Assembly: GCF_902728235.1 (NCBI RefSeq)
Contig: NZ_CACVBO010000002.1
Location: forward strand, 124,001-188,000
Direction: 5' to 3'
DNA: 64,000 nt
DNA from: Lentimonas sp. CC4
Lineage (GTDB): Bacteria; Verrucomicrobiota; Verrucomicrobiia; Opitutales; Coraliomargaritaceae
The notes beneath the pieces are model-generated. The model made no database searches. It saw only the letters and a program-made list of their open reading frames with translations, and had not been told where the DNA came from. This document shows positions 25,235 through 34,674 of the stretch, in pieces. The first letter of the stretch is position 1; every line of letters begins with the position of its first letter. Position numbers and translations under genes: made by a program.

Positions 25235-28144
25235 ATGAAACCTAATATAAATATACATCCATCGATATTTCGACGGTTCCAAGTATGTCTGGTCGCTGTG
25301 TGTGCGATCTCTGCATCCTATACGGTTCTGTCTGCTCAGGATCGCCCTGAGCAACCCAACTTTGTCATGATCTTGGCCGACGACCTCGGCTGGCAGGATA
25401 TAAAGAATTACGACACGGAAGCGCCGTATTCGGTCTTTGAAACGCCGTATATGGATCAAATGGCGACGGAAGGCACGAAGTTCCTCCAGGCGTATTCGCC
25501 AGCTTGTGTCTGCGCTCCGAGTCGCGCTGCGATTCTCACTGGCCATCATCCTGCGCGTCTTAATTTCACCACTGTGAGTGGAGGCACCACTGTCCCTCAG
25601 CCGAGCTCATTGAGTAGCCGTATGATGGACCCATATCATACGAGGCGATTGGAATTGGAGCAGGTCACCCTACCGGAATTACTTCGATCCAGTGGGTATA
25701 TGAACGGTCATATCGGAAAGTGGCACCTTGAAGGGGATGATCCGACACAGCATGGATTTGATTATTCTGATGGTGATCGCGGCGTAACGCTTACTCTCGG
25801 GGATCGCACCACTGGTTTTACCTCGGATCTCGACGAAAATGGATTCGCGCAGGATCAGACGACGGATAATGCCTTTATTTTCATGGATCAAGCGGTCGCG
25901 GCGGATCAGCCTTTCTTTTGCTATTATGCCTCCTATCTGGTGCACGCCCCTTGGCATATTCGCACTGAGAGGCTACTGATCAAATATGCCGCCAAAATGG
26001 GCTATGAGTATCCACTCACGGGCGATGAGTTTTTTGCACCTGGGCAGAATAATCCTTATTACGCAGCGATGGTGGAGATGTTTGATTACAACGTGCATCG
26101 TATCATGACCTACTTAGAGGAGACCGATGACCCGCGCTGGCCGGGGCATAAGTTGATTGAAAATACCTACGTCTTCCTGACCTCAGATAATGGCGGCATG
26201 GAAAATGGCGATCCCCAAGGGAAAGTGACGGACAACTATCCCTTGGATCAAGGAAAGATCTTTCAAGAGGAGGGCGGATTGCGTGTGCCGTTTATTGCAA
26301 TCGGTCCCGGCATTGCTGCGAACACGGAAAGCGAAGTGATGATCAACGGACTAGACTTTATGCCGACCATGCTGTCGCTCGCAGGCCTTACGATTCCCGA
26401 AGGGATGGACGGTTGTGACATCTCGACCTTGCTGCTCGACGATCCCCAAGATCCTGAGTTAGTGACGGATGCGGACGATGCAGTGCGCGATACCATGTAT
26501 TGGCACTTTCCGAACTCACGTCTGAACTCCACCATTCGTAAGAGCGGATGGAAGCTCTTTAGAAACTACGATTATGTGAATAATGCGTCGAACAACCAGC
26601 ATCGGCTCTATGAATTATACGATACTAATGGTGATCGGGTGGATATCGAAGAGGTCAACGACCAGTGGGATTCCAATACAGCTAAGACCACTGAATTGGC
26701 CGACGAGCTGGACGCATGGCTCACCGAAGTTGGGGCCAACATACCGTCTTACAATCCAAACTGCACCACTCCGTTGCCCAATCAGGAGTTTGTTCCCGCA
26801 GTGATTGCAACTGGAGGCTCTGGAAGTTTGGTATTTGTCGAGTATGAGACTGATAAAGCGGCCATGGCGCGGGTCGATTTGCTATACACATTGAATGGTG
26901 GAAGTGGCGAAGTTTGGTTTCGATTGCCAGCAACGATTACAGAACTCGGCCACGCCGAGGCAACCGTGCCTGAGGGCACGACGCACTATGTGTTTAACCT
27001 AATTGATGAAAATGATTTTTTGGTCAGTTATCCAGATGTCGGAACTTCAAGCGATGGCTTGCTCGATTCGAGTTTTGCACTCCCATATGTCGAACTTCCT
27101 TATGTAAACCCTGCGCCACAGACTACTATTTTTAGTGAAGATTTCTCGATCGCATCACTCGATAAAAACGGTCTCAAGCGAGATAGTGTGGGGTTTTGTG
27201 TCGGAAGTGAAAGCGCATGGACTATTTCCAGTGGCAAACTGAGTAACTCCAGCCTGGTAAATACAACGGTAAGCGAAGGAGCTGCCGCATGCATTATCGA
27301 TCTTTCGACCTTGGATGACGCCTCTGTGGATCAGTTTACTCTGAGCTTTGACTATACGCTAGCTGAAGCGAATGAAACGCTTTACGTGCATGTTTGGGGG
27401 TATGTCGACCACAGTTCGACTGCGACAACCTCGATGATTAACGATGGGGCGTCTAATGGAAATGCGTGGGAAAAGGCGTCTCCGGCTTACATGACTGGCT
27501 ATAATTTTGGGAATTTGAATGGAGCTTTTATTGGCGAGGAAGGCATCGCCGCTGATGCAGCCGTGGCACGGTCGGGGTTTCAAGGCCTGAACTCCTATGC
27601 CAAAACATTTGATCTCTCGGAGTTTACCACGGCTCCAAGCACGCTTGGAGCGTATGACTATCTCGTATTGGGCTTTACCCGTAACTTCAGCGGCAGCGCA
27701 CCAGCCGCAACGATCGACAATGTGAAGGTCACTGTTCCAGATAGCGATGGCTATGTGGTGTGGGCGCACGAAAGTGGATTGAATGATGCAACCATCACTG
27801 CAGATCCAGATTTGGATGGGATTGTAAATCTTTTAGAATACGGTTTAGGGGGCGACCCGAACCAACCAGACTCGGGGGTGCTTCCATCTGTTGAAGTTGA
27901 TACTGAAGAAATTAATACACTCACCTTCATCTATCGACGTTTACAGGATGATGGAGAGAGTGATCCACTAACTTATACACCCAAAATGAAATTAAATTTG
28001 AGTGATTCAGTGTGGTCGAGTGCTGGAATCGTCGAAGTCGACTCCGAGGATTTAGGTGATGCGTATGAGCAAGTCACTTGCACTGTCGACACCACGGGCC
28101 TTTCAACTGTGTTTATTCGTTTAGAAGTGGAGAGGTTGCTCTGA
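25235..28144 (+). CDS. large secreted sulfatase with surface-protein domain and C-terminal module
   Basis: The 969-residue protein begins with a signal peptide (about 1-34). The sulfatase domain (about 40-500) has the formylglycine motif CAPSRAAILTG, metal-ligand segments ILADDLGWQD and TSDNGG, and GHIGKWHLEG. A beta-sandwich (about 535-635, VPEGTTHYVFNLIDENDF) is shared with the sulfatase at 28738. Residues about 650-830 match the standalone PEP-CTERM protein at 23212. The last 135 residues form a module with ITADPDLDGIVNLLEYGLGG, also found at the ends of the 49378 and 56106 products. It should remove sulfate esters from a fucan-like polysaccharide. Sulfatase activity needs a maturing enzyme that is not in this window. 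Confidence 0.9.
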   Translation: MKPNINIHPSIFRRFQVCLVAVCAISASYTVLSAQDRPEQPNFVMILADDLGWQDIKNYDTEAPYSVFETPYMDQMATEGTKFLQAYSPACVCAPSRAAILTGHHPARLNFTTVSGGTTVPQPSSLSSRMMDPYHTRRLELEQVTLPELLRSSGYMNGHIGKWHLEGDDPTQHGFDYSDGDRGVTLTLGDRTTGFTSDLDENGFAQDQTTDNAFIFMDQAVAADQPFFCYYASYLVHAPWHIRTERLLIKYAAKMGYEYPLTGDEFFAPGQNNPYYAAMVEMFDYNVHRIMTYLEETDDPRWPGHKLIENTYVFLTSDNGGMENGDPQGKVTDNYPLDQGKIFQEEGGLRVPFIAIGPGIAANTESEVMINGLDFMPTMLSLAGLTIPEGMDGCDISTLLLDDPQDPELVTDADDAVRDTMYWHFPNSRLNSTIRKSGWKLFRNYDYVNNASNNQHRLYELYDTNGDRVDIEEVNDQWDSNTAKTTELADELDAWLTEVGANIPSYNPNCTTPLPNQEFVPAVIATGGSGSLVFVEYETDKAAMARVDLLYTLNGGSGEVWFRLPATITELGHAEATVPEGTTHYVFNLIDENDFLVSYPDVGTSSDGLLDSSFALPYVELPYVNPAPQTTIFSEDFSIASLDKNGLKRDSVGFCVGSESAWTISSGKLSNSSLVNTTVSEGAAACIIDLSTLDDASVDQFTLSFDYTLAEANETLYVHVWGYVDHSSTATTSMINDGASNGNAWEKASPAYMTGYNFGNLNGAFIGEEGIAADAAVARSGFQGLNSYAKTFDLSEFTTAPSTLGAYDYLVLGFTRNFSGSAPAATIDNVKVTVPDSDGYVVWAHESGLNDATITADPDLDGIVNLLEYGLGGDPNQPDSGVLPSVEVDTEEINTLTFIYRRLQDDGESDPLTYTPKMKLNLSDSVWSSAGIVEVDSEDLGDAYEQVTCTVDTTGLSTVFIRLEVERLL

Positions 28145-28149
28145 GAGAT

Positions 28150-28572
28150 ACCCACACACCGCAGGACGAGGCGGAGCCATCTCCCGAATGTGTGGGTTGC
28201 TTGGGGAGGGATGGCCTCTGCGCTGTCAGCCGAGCCTCAGCACAGAACCAAAGCACTCAACCAAAGCACCCACACACCGCAGGACGAGGCGGAGCTCATC
28301 CCTCCCGAATGTGTGGGTTGCTTGGGGAGGGATGGCCTCTGCGCCGTCAGCCGAGCCTCAGCACAGAACCTCAGCACTCAACCAAAGCACCCACACACCG
28401 CAGGACGAGGCGGAGCTCATCCCTCCCGAATGTGTGGGTTACTTGGGGAGGGATGGCCTCTGCTGCCTGCCGCGTTCTACGCTGCCGTCAGCCGAGCCTC
28501 AGCACTCAACCAAAGCACTCAACCAAAGCACCCACACACCGCAAGACGAGGCGGAGCTCATCCCTCCCGAAC
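28150..28572 (+). repeat. tandem repeat of about 120 bp, four units
   Basis: Units start with ACCCACACACCGCAGGACGA at 28150, 28268, 28389 and 28530 (the last partial). Within each, CCCACACA and TGTGTGGG are inverted, so each unit can fold. The sub-repeat CTCAACCAAAGCA varies in number, which explains the differing unit length. All three frames stay open across it, but the translations are low-complexity; I do not regard it as coding. Confidence 0.85.
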
Positions 28573-28737
28573 CGAATCATCCTAACTACTAACTTCTAAC
28601 TCCTGAATATAATATGAGGATCCATTTTTCAGAATCTAAGCTTTGTCATGTAAATGCGCGATAGCGATTTGATCGGATAGGTGAGATCATTGGGATGATG
28701 GGCTCGTCGGTTTACCCGTTTAATAATTTTACTTTTT

Positions 28738-30582
28738 ATGATGTTAAAGCGTTCTATTCTAATTCTTCTGGCTGCGGTCTCTACATCTGTAGCCAGCACG
28801 CGCCCAGCGCAGCCCAATATTCTACTCTTGTTGACCGACGATCTCGGTTGGCAGGATGTGAAATGCTATGATATTGATGAGCCATCTCCTTATGAGACGC
28901 CGAATATCGATGCGCTGGCCAAGAAGGGCGTGATGTTTTGGCAGGGCTATTCGCCGGCACCGACTTGCGCCCCGTCACGCTGCGCCATCATGAGCGGCAA
29001 CCATCCAGCCCGCGCGCAAAAGACCCACGTCGTCGGCGGACATCCACCGTATGCCCTGAATAAGAACCGTGCGACCATGGACCCCTGGTATAGCGGGCGT
29101 ATGCCAGCCGATGAGTTTACCCTCGCACGTGCATTGAAACAAGAAGGCTACGTAACGGGGCACTCTGGGAAGTGGCATATCGCAATCGACCACCATGCCT
29201 TTCCTCAGCCGGAGGATGTCGGGTTCGATTATACGCGTAGCTCACGTGGTGCGCACAGTGGCATGAAGAATCGCCTCTCTGGCTTTGCCACGGACGCAGC
29301 GGATGATCCGTTCCGTCTCGACGAGAATGGTTTTCCATTTCACCAGACCAACGATGACGCGCTCACTTTTATCAAAGAGAATAAGGATAAGCCGTTCTTT
29401 CTCTATTATGCGACTTGGTTGGTGCACTCACCGATGGTCACCCGTAACGAAGCGCTGTTGCAGAAGTATGTTGATAAGATGGGAGCCGATCCCGAGCATG
29501 TTTTAAAGCGGGAGGATGCCGGCCAACTCAATCCATTCTACGGTGCGATGGTGGAATCACTGGACTACTATGTGGGGCAAGTCTTCAAATACTTAGAGAC
29601 AACTGAAGATCCGCGCTGGCCAGGGCATATGTTGAGCGAAAACACCTTCATTATCTTCACCTCCGACAACGGCGGCATGGAAGGCGGTCCGAAGGAACGC
29701 TATACGGACAACAACCCACTGGATCGTGGTAAGATTTCCGCTAAAGAAGGTGGCACACGTGTGCCTTTGATCATTGTTGGGCCAAATATTCCTGCCGGTG
29801 TGCAGACAGATGTGATGGCTAATGGCTTGGACTTTTACCCAACGATTCTATCGATGGTCGGTGCGGAAAAGCCTGAGGGAAAGAACCTCGACGGACTCGA
29901 TCTATTGCCACTGTTGACCCAAGACCCGACGGATCCGACACTCGTCAAAGAGGCCGATGGCAGTGTGCGTGATACGATGATGTGGCACTTCCCACATGGT
30001 TACGCGATGGAGAGCACAGTGCGTGTGGGGGATTACAAGTTGATCCGTAAATACGATGCCTTGCTCAACCTGGAGCCACTCGAGCTTTACCGTCTCTACG
30101 ATTCAAGCAACGGTTCTCAAGAACGCGTCGATATCGAAGAAGCCAAAAGCCTAGCGAAGGCCATGCCTGAAAAAACACAGGAGATGAACCGCTTGCTGAC
30201 TGGAATGCTGACCGAAATGGATGCGAGCCTTCCGGGGAAGAACCCGAACTGTGCGCAGGCGTTACCAAACAAGGATCGTGTGCCAGTGGTGCTCGAAACC
30301 AAGCAGCAGGGGGCGATGGTTGGGGTGCGCTATGAAGAGCACGGTGCAAAGGTTATTCGCGCTGATTTGATTTATACACTCAATGGCGCGCAGAAATATG
30401 AAGAATGGTTTCGTGCACCAGCAGAATTGATCGGCAATGGAAAGGTGCTCGTGCAGTTGCCTGAAGGCACCACTCATTATTTTATCAACCTGACCGACGA
30501 AAATGGCTTTCTGATCAGTTATCCTGAGATTACGAGTCGTAAGACCCCGTTCGACCAAGTTGCCTTAACTGTGACAAAGTAA
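28738..30582 (+). CDS. secreted sulfatase
   Basis: The 614-residue protein has a signal peptide (LILLAAVSTSVAS) and a sulfatase fold. Motifs are LLLTDDLGWQD, the formylglycine site CAPSRCAIMSG at about residue 77, GHSGKWHIAI and FTSDNGGMEGG. A C-terminal beta-sandwich follows (about 520-600, LPEGTTHYFINLTDENGF). It is a paralogue of the first part of the 25235 product, without the extra domains. It likely hydrolyses sulfate esters on fucose-rich glycans, working with the fucosidase that follows in the same direction. Two adjacent ATGs (28738, 28741) are possible starts. Confidence 0.9.
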   Translation: MMLKRSILILLAAVSTSVASTRPAQPNILLLLTDDLGWQDVKCYDIDEPSPYETPNIDALAKKGVMFWQGYSPAPTCAPSRCAIMSGNHPARAQKTHVVGGHPPYALNKNRATMDPWYSGRMPADEFTLARALKQEGYVTGHSGKWHIAIDHHAFPQPEDVGFDYTRSSRGAHSGMKNRLSGFATDAADDPFRLDENGFPFHQTNDDALTFIKENKDKPFFLYYATWLVHSPMVTRNEALLQKYVDKMGADPEHVLKREDAGQLNPFYGAMVESLDYYVGQVFKYLETTEDPRWPGHMLSENTFIIFTSDNGGMEGGPKERYTDNNPLDRGKISAKEGGTRVPLIIVGPNIPAGVQTDVMANGLDFYPTILSMVGAEKPEGKNLDGLDLLPLLTQDPTDPTLVKEADGSVRDTMMWHFPHGYAMESTVRVGDYKLIRKYDALLNLEPLELYRLYDSSNGSQERVDIEEAKSLAKAMPEKTQEMNRLLTGMLTEMDASLPGKNPNCAQALPNKDRVPVVLETKQQGAMVGVRYEEHGAKVIRADLIYTLNGAQKYEEWFRAPAELIGNGKVLVQLPEGTTHYFINLTDENGFLISYPEITSRKTPFDQVALTVTK

Positions 30583-30883
30583 CTAAATAATAAAGGTCGC
30601 TACGCCTGAGAATTAGACAAATAAAAGCGAAGCAATGAGTGTCTGGGGAATTGATCAATTAATGCTGATTAACAGTTACTCCATTTCGATGGGCTCTGGT
30701 GTCGAGTGTGATCTTGCGGTTACATTGGCATAACGATTCGAATATGATGCCAATCGCTTCACGGGAGTGCCCATTCACGAGTAGGCAGATAGATTTGATA
30801 TCGAGTAAACGCGTGATAGCGGTTTTCTGTAGTTGATCTAGTATAAACGCCCCTATGTGTGATCATGTCGGGGGCACTTTATC

Positions 30884-33190
30884 ATGAAATTATCTGCTAC
30901 CTTATCCCTTGTTTGTGTGAGTCTCCTCACGTGCCTATCGTCAAACGCGTCCGTGCGCTCAGAAGTGGACTGGCCGAAGTTTTTAGAGCGCCATGACCTC
31001 GTCTGGACTGAAATGCCGACAGCCTGGCAGGATGGGCCATTTATGGGCAACGGGATGCTGGGCTCAATGTTGCATCAATTGGACGATCATACCTTGCGCA
31101 TTAGCCTCGGCCGCACGGATGTCGAAGATCACCAAAAGGGTATCACGCCTTTTATCGCGCAGTCTCGTTTGCCAAATGGTTATTTTACGCTGAAAACGGT
31201 GGGGAAGATCACCGGCTTTGACGGGCGCTTGGATCTGTATAATGCCGAGACTCGTGCACGTGTGCTGACAGATAAGGGCCATATTGATTTACGTGCGATT
31301 GTGCACAGTGAAGATATGGTGATTCTCTACGACCTGCAGCCCTCTGCGGCGGAGTCAGCGCTTCAATTGGACTTTGTGCCGCTTAAGGCGATTGCGCCGG
31401 CGCGATTACAGGCAGAGATCGCCGTGAAACTGCAAGGCGACAAAGCACCATCGTCTCGTAAAAGTTGGGCGTCTGCAAAGTATAACTACAATCCAGACCC
31501 AGTTTTGAGTGAGATCTCTGGGGTTCAAACATCACGCCAGTTGTTGACTGCGGGCGGGGAAACGGGAACCGCATGGACTATTCAGGCCGAGGCGAATGGG
31601 CATACAGAATTACGCGTCTCGATCGAGCACAGCTATCCCGAGCAGACCGCGACGGAGGATGCGATTGCACACCTACAGGCGATCGAAGGCGAGTCCTTGG
31701 ATAGCCTGGTCACGCGCCACCGTGTGTGGTGGCATCAATACTATCCGAAGAGTTTCATCAGCCTAGATGATACTCGAATGGAGAGCTTCTATTGGATTCA
31801 AGTTTACAAATTTGGCTCAGGGGCGCGTCAAGGCCGTGCCTATATGGACACGATGGGGCCATGGATGGTCGAGAATACCGCATGGGCGAATGGCTGGTTT
31901 AATCTCAACACGCAGCTGTCCTACTGGTTCCTCTCGACAGCGAACCGTATGGAAGTGGCCGAAAGCTTATTTACAAAACTCGATGAATGCCTACCTCAGT
32001 TGGTTGCCAACATGCCGGAGCAATACGGCGATGATTGTGCGGGGATGTCGACTATTGCGCCACAGACCTTTGTGAGTGCATTTCCTGCCGGGAGACTTGG
32101 CTTTACTGGCGAGCTGCTGTGGACCTGTCATGACTATTGGCTCATGCTGGAGCGCACCATGGATGCCAAGCGCACCACGGAGCAGTTCTTTCCACTGTTG
32201 AAGAAGTCGGTGAACACCTATCTGCACTTTATGGTGGAAGGGGAGGATGGACAGATCCATTTGCCCTATACACGTTCGCCCGAATATGGCTCTGGCGAGG
32301 ATTGTAACTTCAATTTATCGCTCTTTCGCTGGGGCTGTAACACGCTGATCGAAATCGATGAGCGTTATGGGCTCAACGATCCACTGCTGCCTAAATGGAA
32401 GGACGTCGTCGCTCGTCTCGTCGACTATCCAACCAATGAGGATGGATATATGGTGGCAAAGGATTTTCCGTTTGAGAAATCACACCGTCACTATTCGCAC
32501 TTGATGATGATTTATCCACTCTGCGAGATTAACATCGATCAGCCTGAGAACCGTGAACTCATTGCGAACTCGGTCGATCACTGGATCAATTATCCAGGCA
32601 GAGGTAATGCGGGCTATTCCTGGAGTGGGGCAGCCGCGATGTATGCCTTGCAGGCCGACGGCGAAACGGCAGCGAAGTATTTGGATATTTTTATGAACAT
32701 GCAGGAGCTATATCCTGATAATCCTGCAATGATTCACCCGACGACAATGTATACCGAAACGGGGCGCATTCAACCAGTGACCGAGACGCCACTATCGCTG
32801 TGCGATTCGATGCAACTCATGTTACTACAGAGCTGGGGCGATACGATTCGCGTCTTTCCTGCCGTTCCTGAAGCATGGAAGAACCTTTCCTTCGAAGGAC
32901 TCTTAGCGAAAGGCGGTTTTGAAATGAGCGCGACACGCACAGACGGACGCACGCAGTTTGTGTCTGTAAAGAGTCTTGCTGGTGAACCCTGCATCTTAAA
33001 GTTAGACTTCCAGCCGGCGCGCGTTGAAGGCATTGCGAAGTCAGCCGTCACGCGTTTGGACGATGGGCGCTTCGCGGTTGATTTGAAGCAGGGCGAAGCA
33101 GCGATTTTCTACGCAAAAGATGTCGAATCGGCCATTGTCGGCCCGGTGAAGGCTTTACCTGAAAACTGTAACACATTTGGTCTGAATTAA
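30884..33190 (+). CDS. GH95-like alpha-L-fucosidase, secreted
   Basis: The 768-residue protein has a signal peptide (about 1-22). WQDGPFMGNGMLGSMLHQL in the N-terminal domain and SHRHYSHLMMIYPL with GRGNAGYSWSGAAAMYAL in the helical barrel are the pattern of GH95-type enzymes, which act by inversion on alpha-L-fucosyl or alpha-L-galactosyl linkages. A C-terminal beta domain closes it (LMLLQSWGDTIRVFPAVPEAW). The N-terminal part also resembles related unclassified families, so the exact family is not certain. It lies after two sulfatases and before an esterase in the same direction, which fits stepwise degradation of a sulfated, acetylated fucan. Confidence 0.75.
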   Translation: MKLSATLSLVCVSLLTCLSSNASVRSEVDWPKFLERHDLVWTEMPTAWQDGPFMGNGMLGSMLHQLDDHTLRISLGRTDVEDHQKGITPFIAQSRLPNGYFTLKTVGKITGFDGRLDLYNAETRARVLTDKGHIDLRAIVHSEDMVILYDLQPSAAESALQLDFVPLKAIAPARLQAEIAVKLQGDKAPSSRKSWASAKYNYNPDPVLSEISGVQTSRQLLTAGGETGTAWTIQAEANGHTELRVSIEHSYPEQTATEDAIAHLQAIEGESLDSLVTRHRVWWHQYYPKSFISLDDTRMESFYWIQVYKFGSGARQGRAYMDTMGPWMVENTAWANGWFNLNTQLSYWFLSTANRMEVAESLFTKLDECLPQLVANMPEQYGDDCAGMSTIAPQTFVSAFPAGRLGFTGELLWTCHDYWLMLERTMDAKRTTEQFFPLLKKSVNTYLHFMVEGEDGQIHLPYTRSPEYGSGEDCNFNLSLFRWGCNTLIEIDERYGLNDPLLPKWKDVVARLVDYPTNEDGYMVAKDFPFEKSHRHYSHLMMIYPLCEINIDQPENRELIANSVDHWINYPGRGNAGYSWSGAAAMYALQADGETAAKYLDIFMNMQELYPDNPAMIHPTTMYTETGRIQPVTETPLSLCDSMQLMLLQSWGDTIRVFPAVPEAWKNLSFEGLLAKGGFEMSATRTDGRTQFVSVKSLAGEPCILKLDFQPARVEGIAKSAVTRLDDGRFAVDLKQGEAAIFYAKDVESAIVGPVKALPENCNTFGLN

Positions 33191-33257
33191 ACTAAAAAGA
33201 GTAGTTAGAAGATAGGATTTAGGAGCTGATCATCAGTGATTTATGAACCATCCACCA

Positions 33258-33322
33258 TTCGCCAAATGGCTTCGCCCTTCGGTTGCACCCAAGGGCATAA
33301 TAAGTGTCGCTGCGCTCGGTAG
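33258..33322 (-). repeat. short dispersed hairpin repeat, copy 3 (inverted)
   Basis: It is the reverse complement of the block at 7132-7199, including TTGCACCCAAGGGCATAATAAG. Degenerate TTAGGAG heptamers lie at both ends (33194-33230 and 33365-33400), showing that the two repeats travel together. Confidence 0.75.
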
Positions 33323-33423
33323 CGCGACGGCAGACGAATCTCTAAGCGCTTCATTACCAAAGACTAATTTCTGACTCCTTACTTTTAACTCCTGAATATA
33401 AGATTAAACTGAACCTACCTCTC

Positions 33424-34554
33424 ATGAAATATTTAACACACACCCTCACACCCTTACTCGCACTTCTTAGTGTAGTGAGTGTTCATGCACTTGAACCTCT
33501 GAAGGATTCGTCGGATCTGTATAATGAAATACAGGTGCAGAAACGCCTCGCTAGTCTGGATAAGAACCAAGATGGCCTGATTCAAGCGGATGAGTATGGC
33601 GACCAATGGAAGCGCAATGGTCGTCACGATACGAATAAGGATGGAGCACTGGATATTGAAGAACTGAGACATATTCCGCTGGCCTACATCGACAGTCCCG
33701 GTAAGCAGCTGCGTAACGTTTTGTTTAAGCGAACTGAGGACGCAGATGTGTTTTTGGATTTCTATTTTCCAGACGTGGATGACAGTTCTGAAAAACCTGT
33801 GGTTATTTATACTCACGGTGGCGGGTGGGCTGCTGGCAGCAAACATGGCGCTGGCAATGCATCGTTTAATGTCGTGCACAAGGCGCTACTAAAGGAGGGT
33901 TTTTGCGTGCTCTCGGTTGGCTATCGATTGGTTAAGAAGGGCGGGGACACTGCGATGCGTGACTGTGTGATCGATGCGAAGGATGCACTTCGCTTCGTTT
34001 CCGCTTATCGTAAAGAGCTCGGAATTGATCCGAATAAGATCTACACCTTCGGCGATTCTGCCGGTGGGCATCTCGCACAAATGGTGCTACTGGCTCCGCC
34101 CGAGAGTCTGCAGGGTGATCCGGAACTGGCGAAATACAGCTATAAGACCGTGGCGGGTGTTTCCTGGTATGGGCCATGCGATTTCGAAGACGAGCAGTTG
34201 TTTAACCACGACGATCGTGAGAACTTTAGAGATCGCTTCGGGCCACGTATCATGGGCTCGGATACAGGGCCACAAGACAAGTTGGGGCGTTACCGCGAGA
34301 TGAGCCCTGTGAACTACCTGACCAAAGACAGTCCCGCGCTATTGATGATTCAGGGCGATGGCGATACGACGATTCCTGTAAAGCAGGCTTACCGTATGGA
34401 GCAGGCATTAGAGACCATCGATGCACCCGTCGAGATCATGATCATCAAGAATGCGGGACACAACTGGCGTCAAGCCGACGGTAAAACTCCGATCGAACCG
34501 GGCCGCACTGTAATCATTCAGAGCACGATTGACTTTATTTTAGAGCATAAATGA
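33424..34554 (+). CDS. secreted alpha/beta-hydrolase esterase with EF-hands
   Basis: The 376-residue protein has a signal peptide (about 1-22), two EF-hand-like calcium loops (DKNQDGLIQADEY and DTNKDGALDIEEL, about residues 40-80) and an esterase domain. The oxyanion motif is HGGGW, the nucleophile elbow GDSAGG and the C-terminal His is in NAGHNW. This hormone-sensitive-lipase/acetyl-esterase type often deacetylates polysaccharides, which fits its place after a fucosidase and two sulfatases. The fusion of EF-hands with such an esterase is common in Planctomycetes and Verrucomicrobia. Confidence 0.8.
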   Translation: MKYLTHTLTPLLALLSVVSVHALEPLKDSSDLYNEIQVQKRLASLDKNQDGLIQADEYGDQWKRNGRHDTNKDGALDIEELRHIPLAYIDSPGKQLRNVLFKRTEDADVFLDFYFPDVDDSSEKPVVIYTHGGGWAAGSKHGAGNASFNVVHKALLKEGFCVLSVGYRLVKKGGDTAMRDCVIDAKDALRFVSAYRKELGIDPNKIYTFGDSAGGHLAQMVLLAPPESLQGDPELAKYSYKTVAGVSWYGPCDFEDEQLFNHDDRENFRDRFGPRIMGSDTGPQDKLGRYREMSPVNYLTKDSPALLMIQGDGDTTIPVKQAYRMEQALETIDAPVEIMIIKNAGHNWRQADGKTPIEPGRTVIIQSTIDFILEHK

Positions 34555-34620
34555 TGATCGTGTGAGAGGTTTATCTAGCTGATCACTCGCAGTGCGATGG
34601 TGTGCAGTTGGTAGCAATGG

Positions 34621-34646
34621 GTCCCGCATTGCTAAAGCAATGCGGA
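34621..34646. terminator. hairpin between convergent genes
   Basis: GTCCCGCATTGC then TAAA then GCAATGCGGAC forms a strong stem in the 120-bp space between two convergent genes. It may end transcription from both sides; the T content is modest (TACTTTG after it). Confidence 0.5.
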
Positions 34647-34674
34647 CTACTTTGCGTTGTGCTTTTTCCACAAA

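Noticed and set aside
28078-28599. Three overlapping long frames over the tandem repeat
   Set aside because: All three frames stay open because the repeat lacks stops; the peptides are just the repeat translated and there is no ribosome site.
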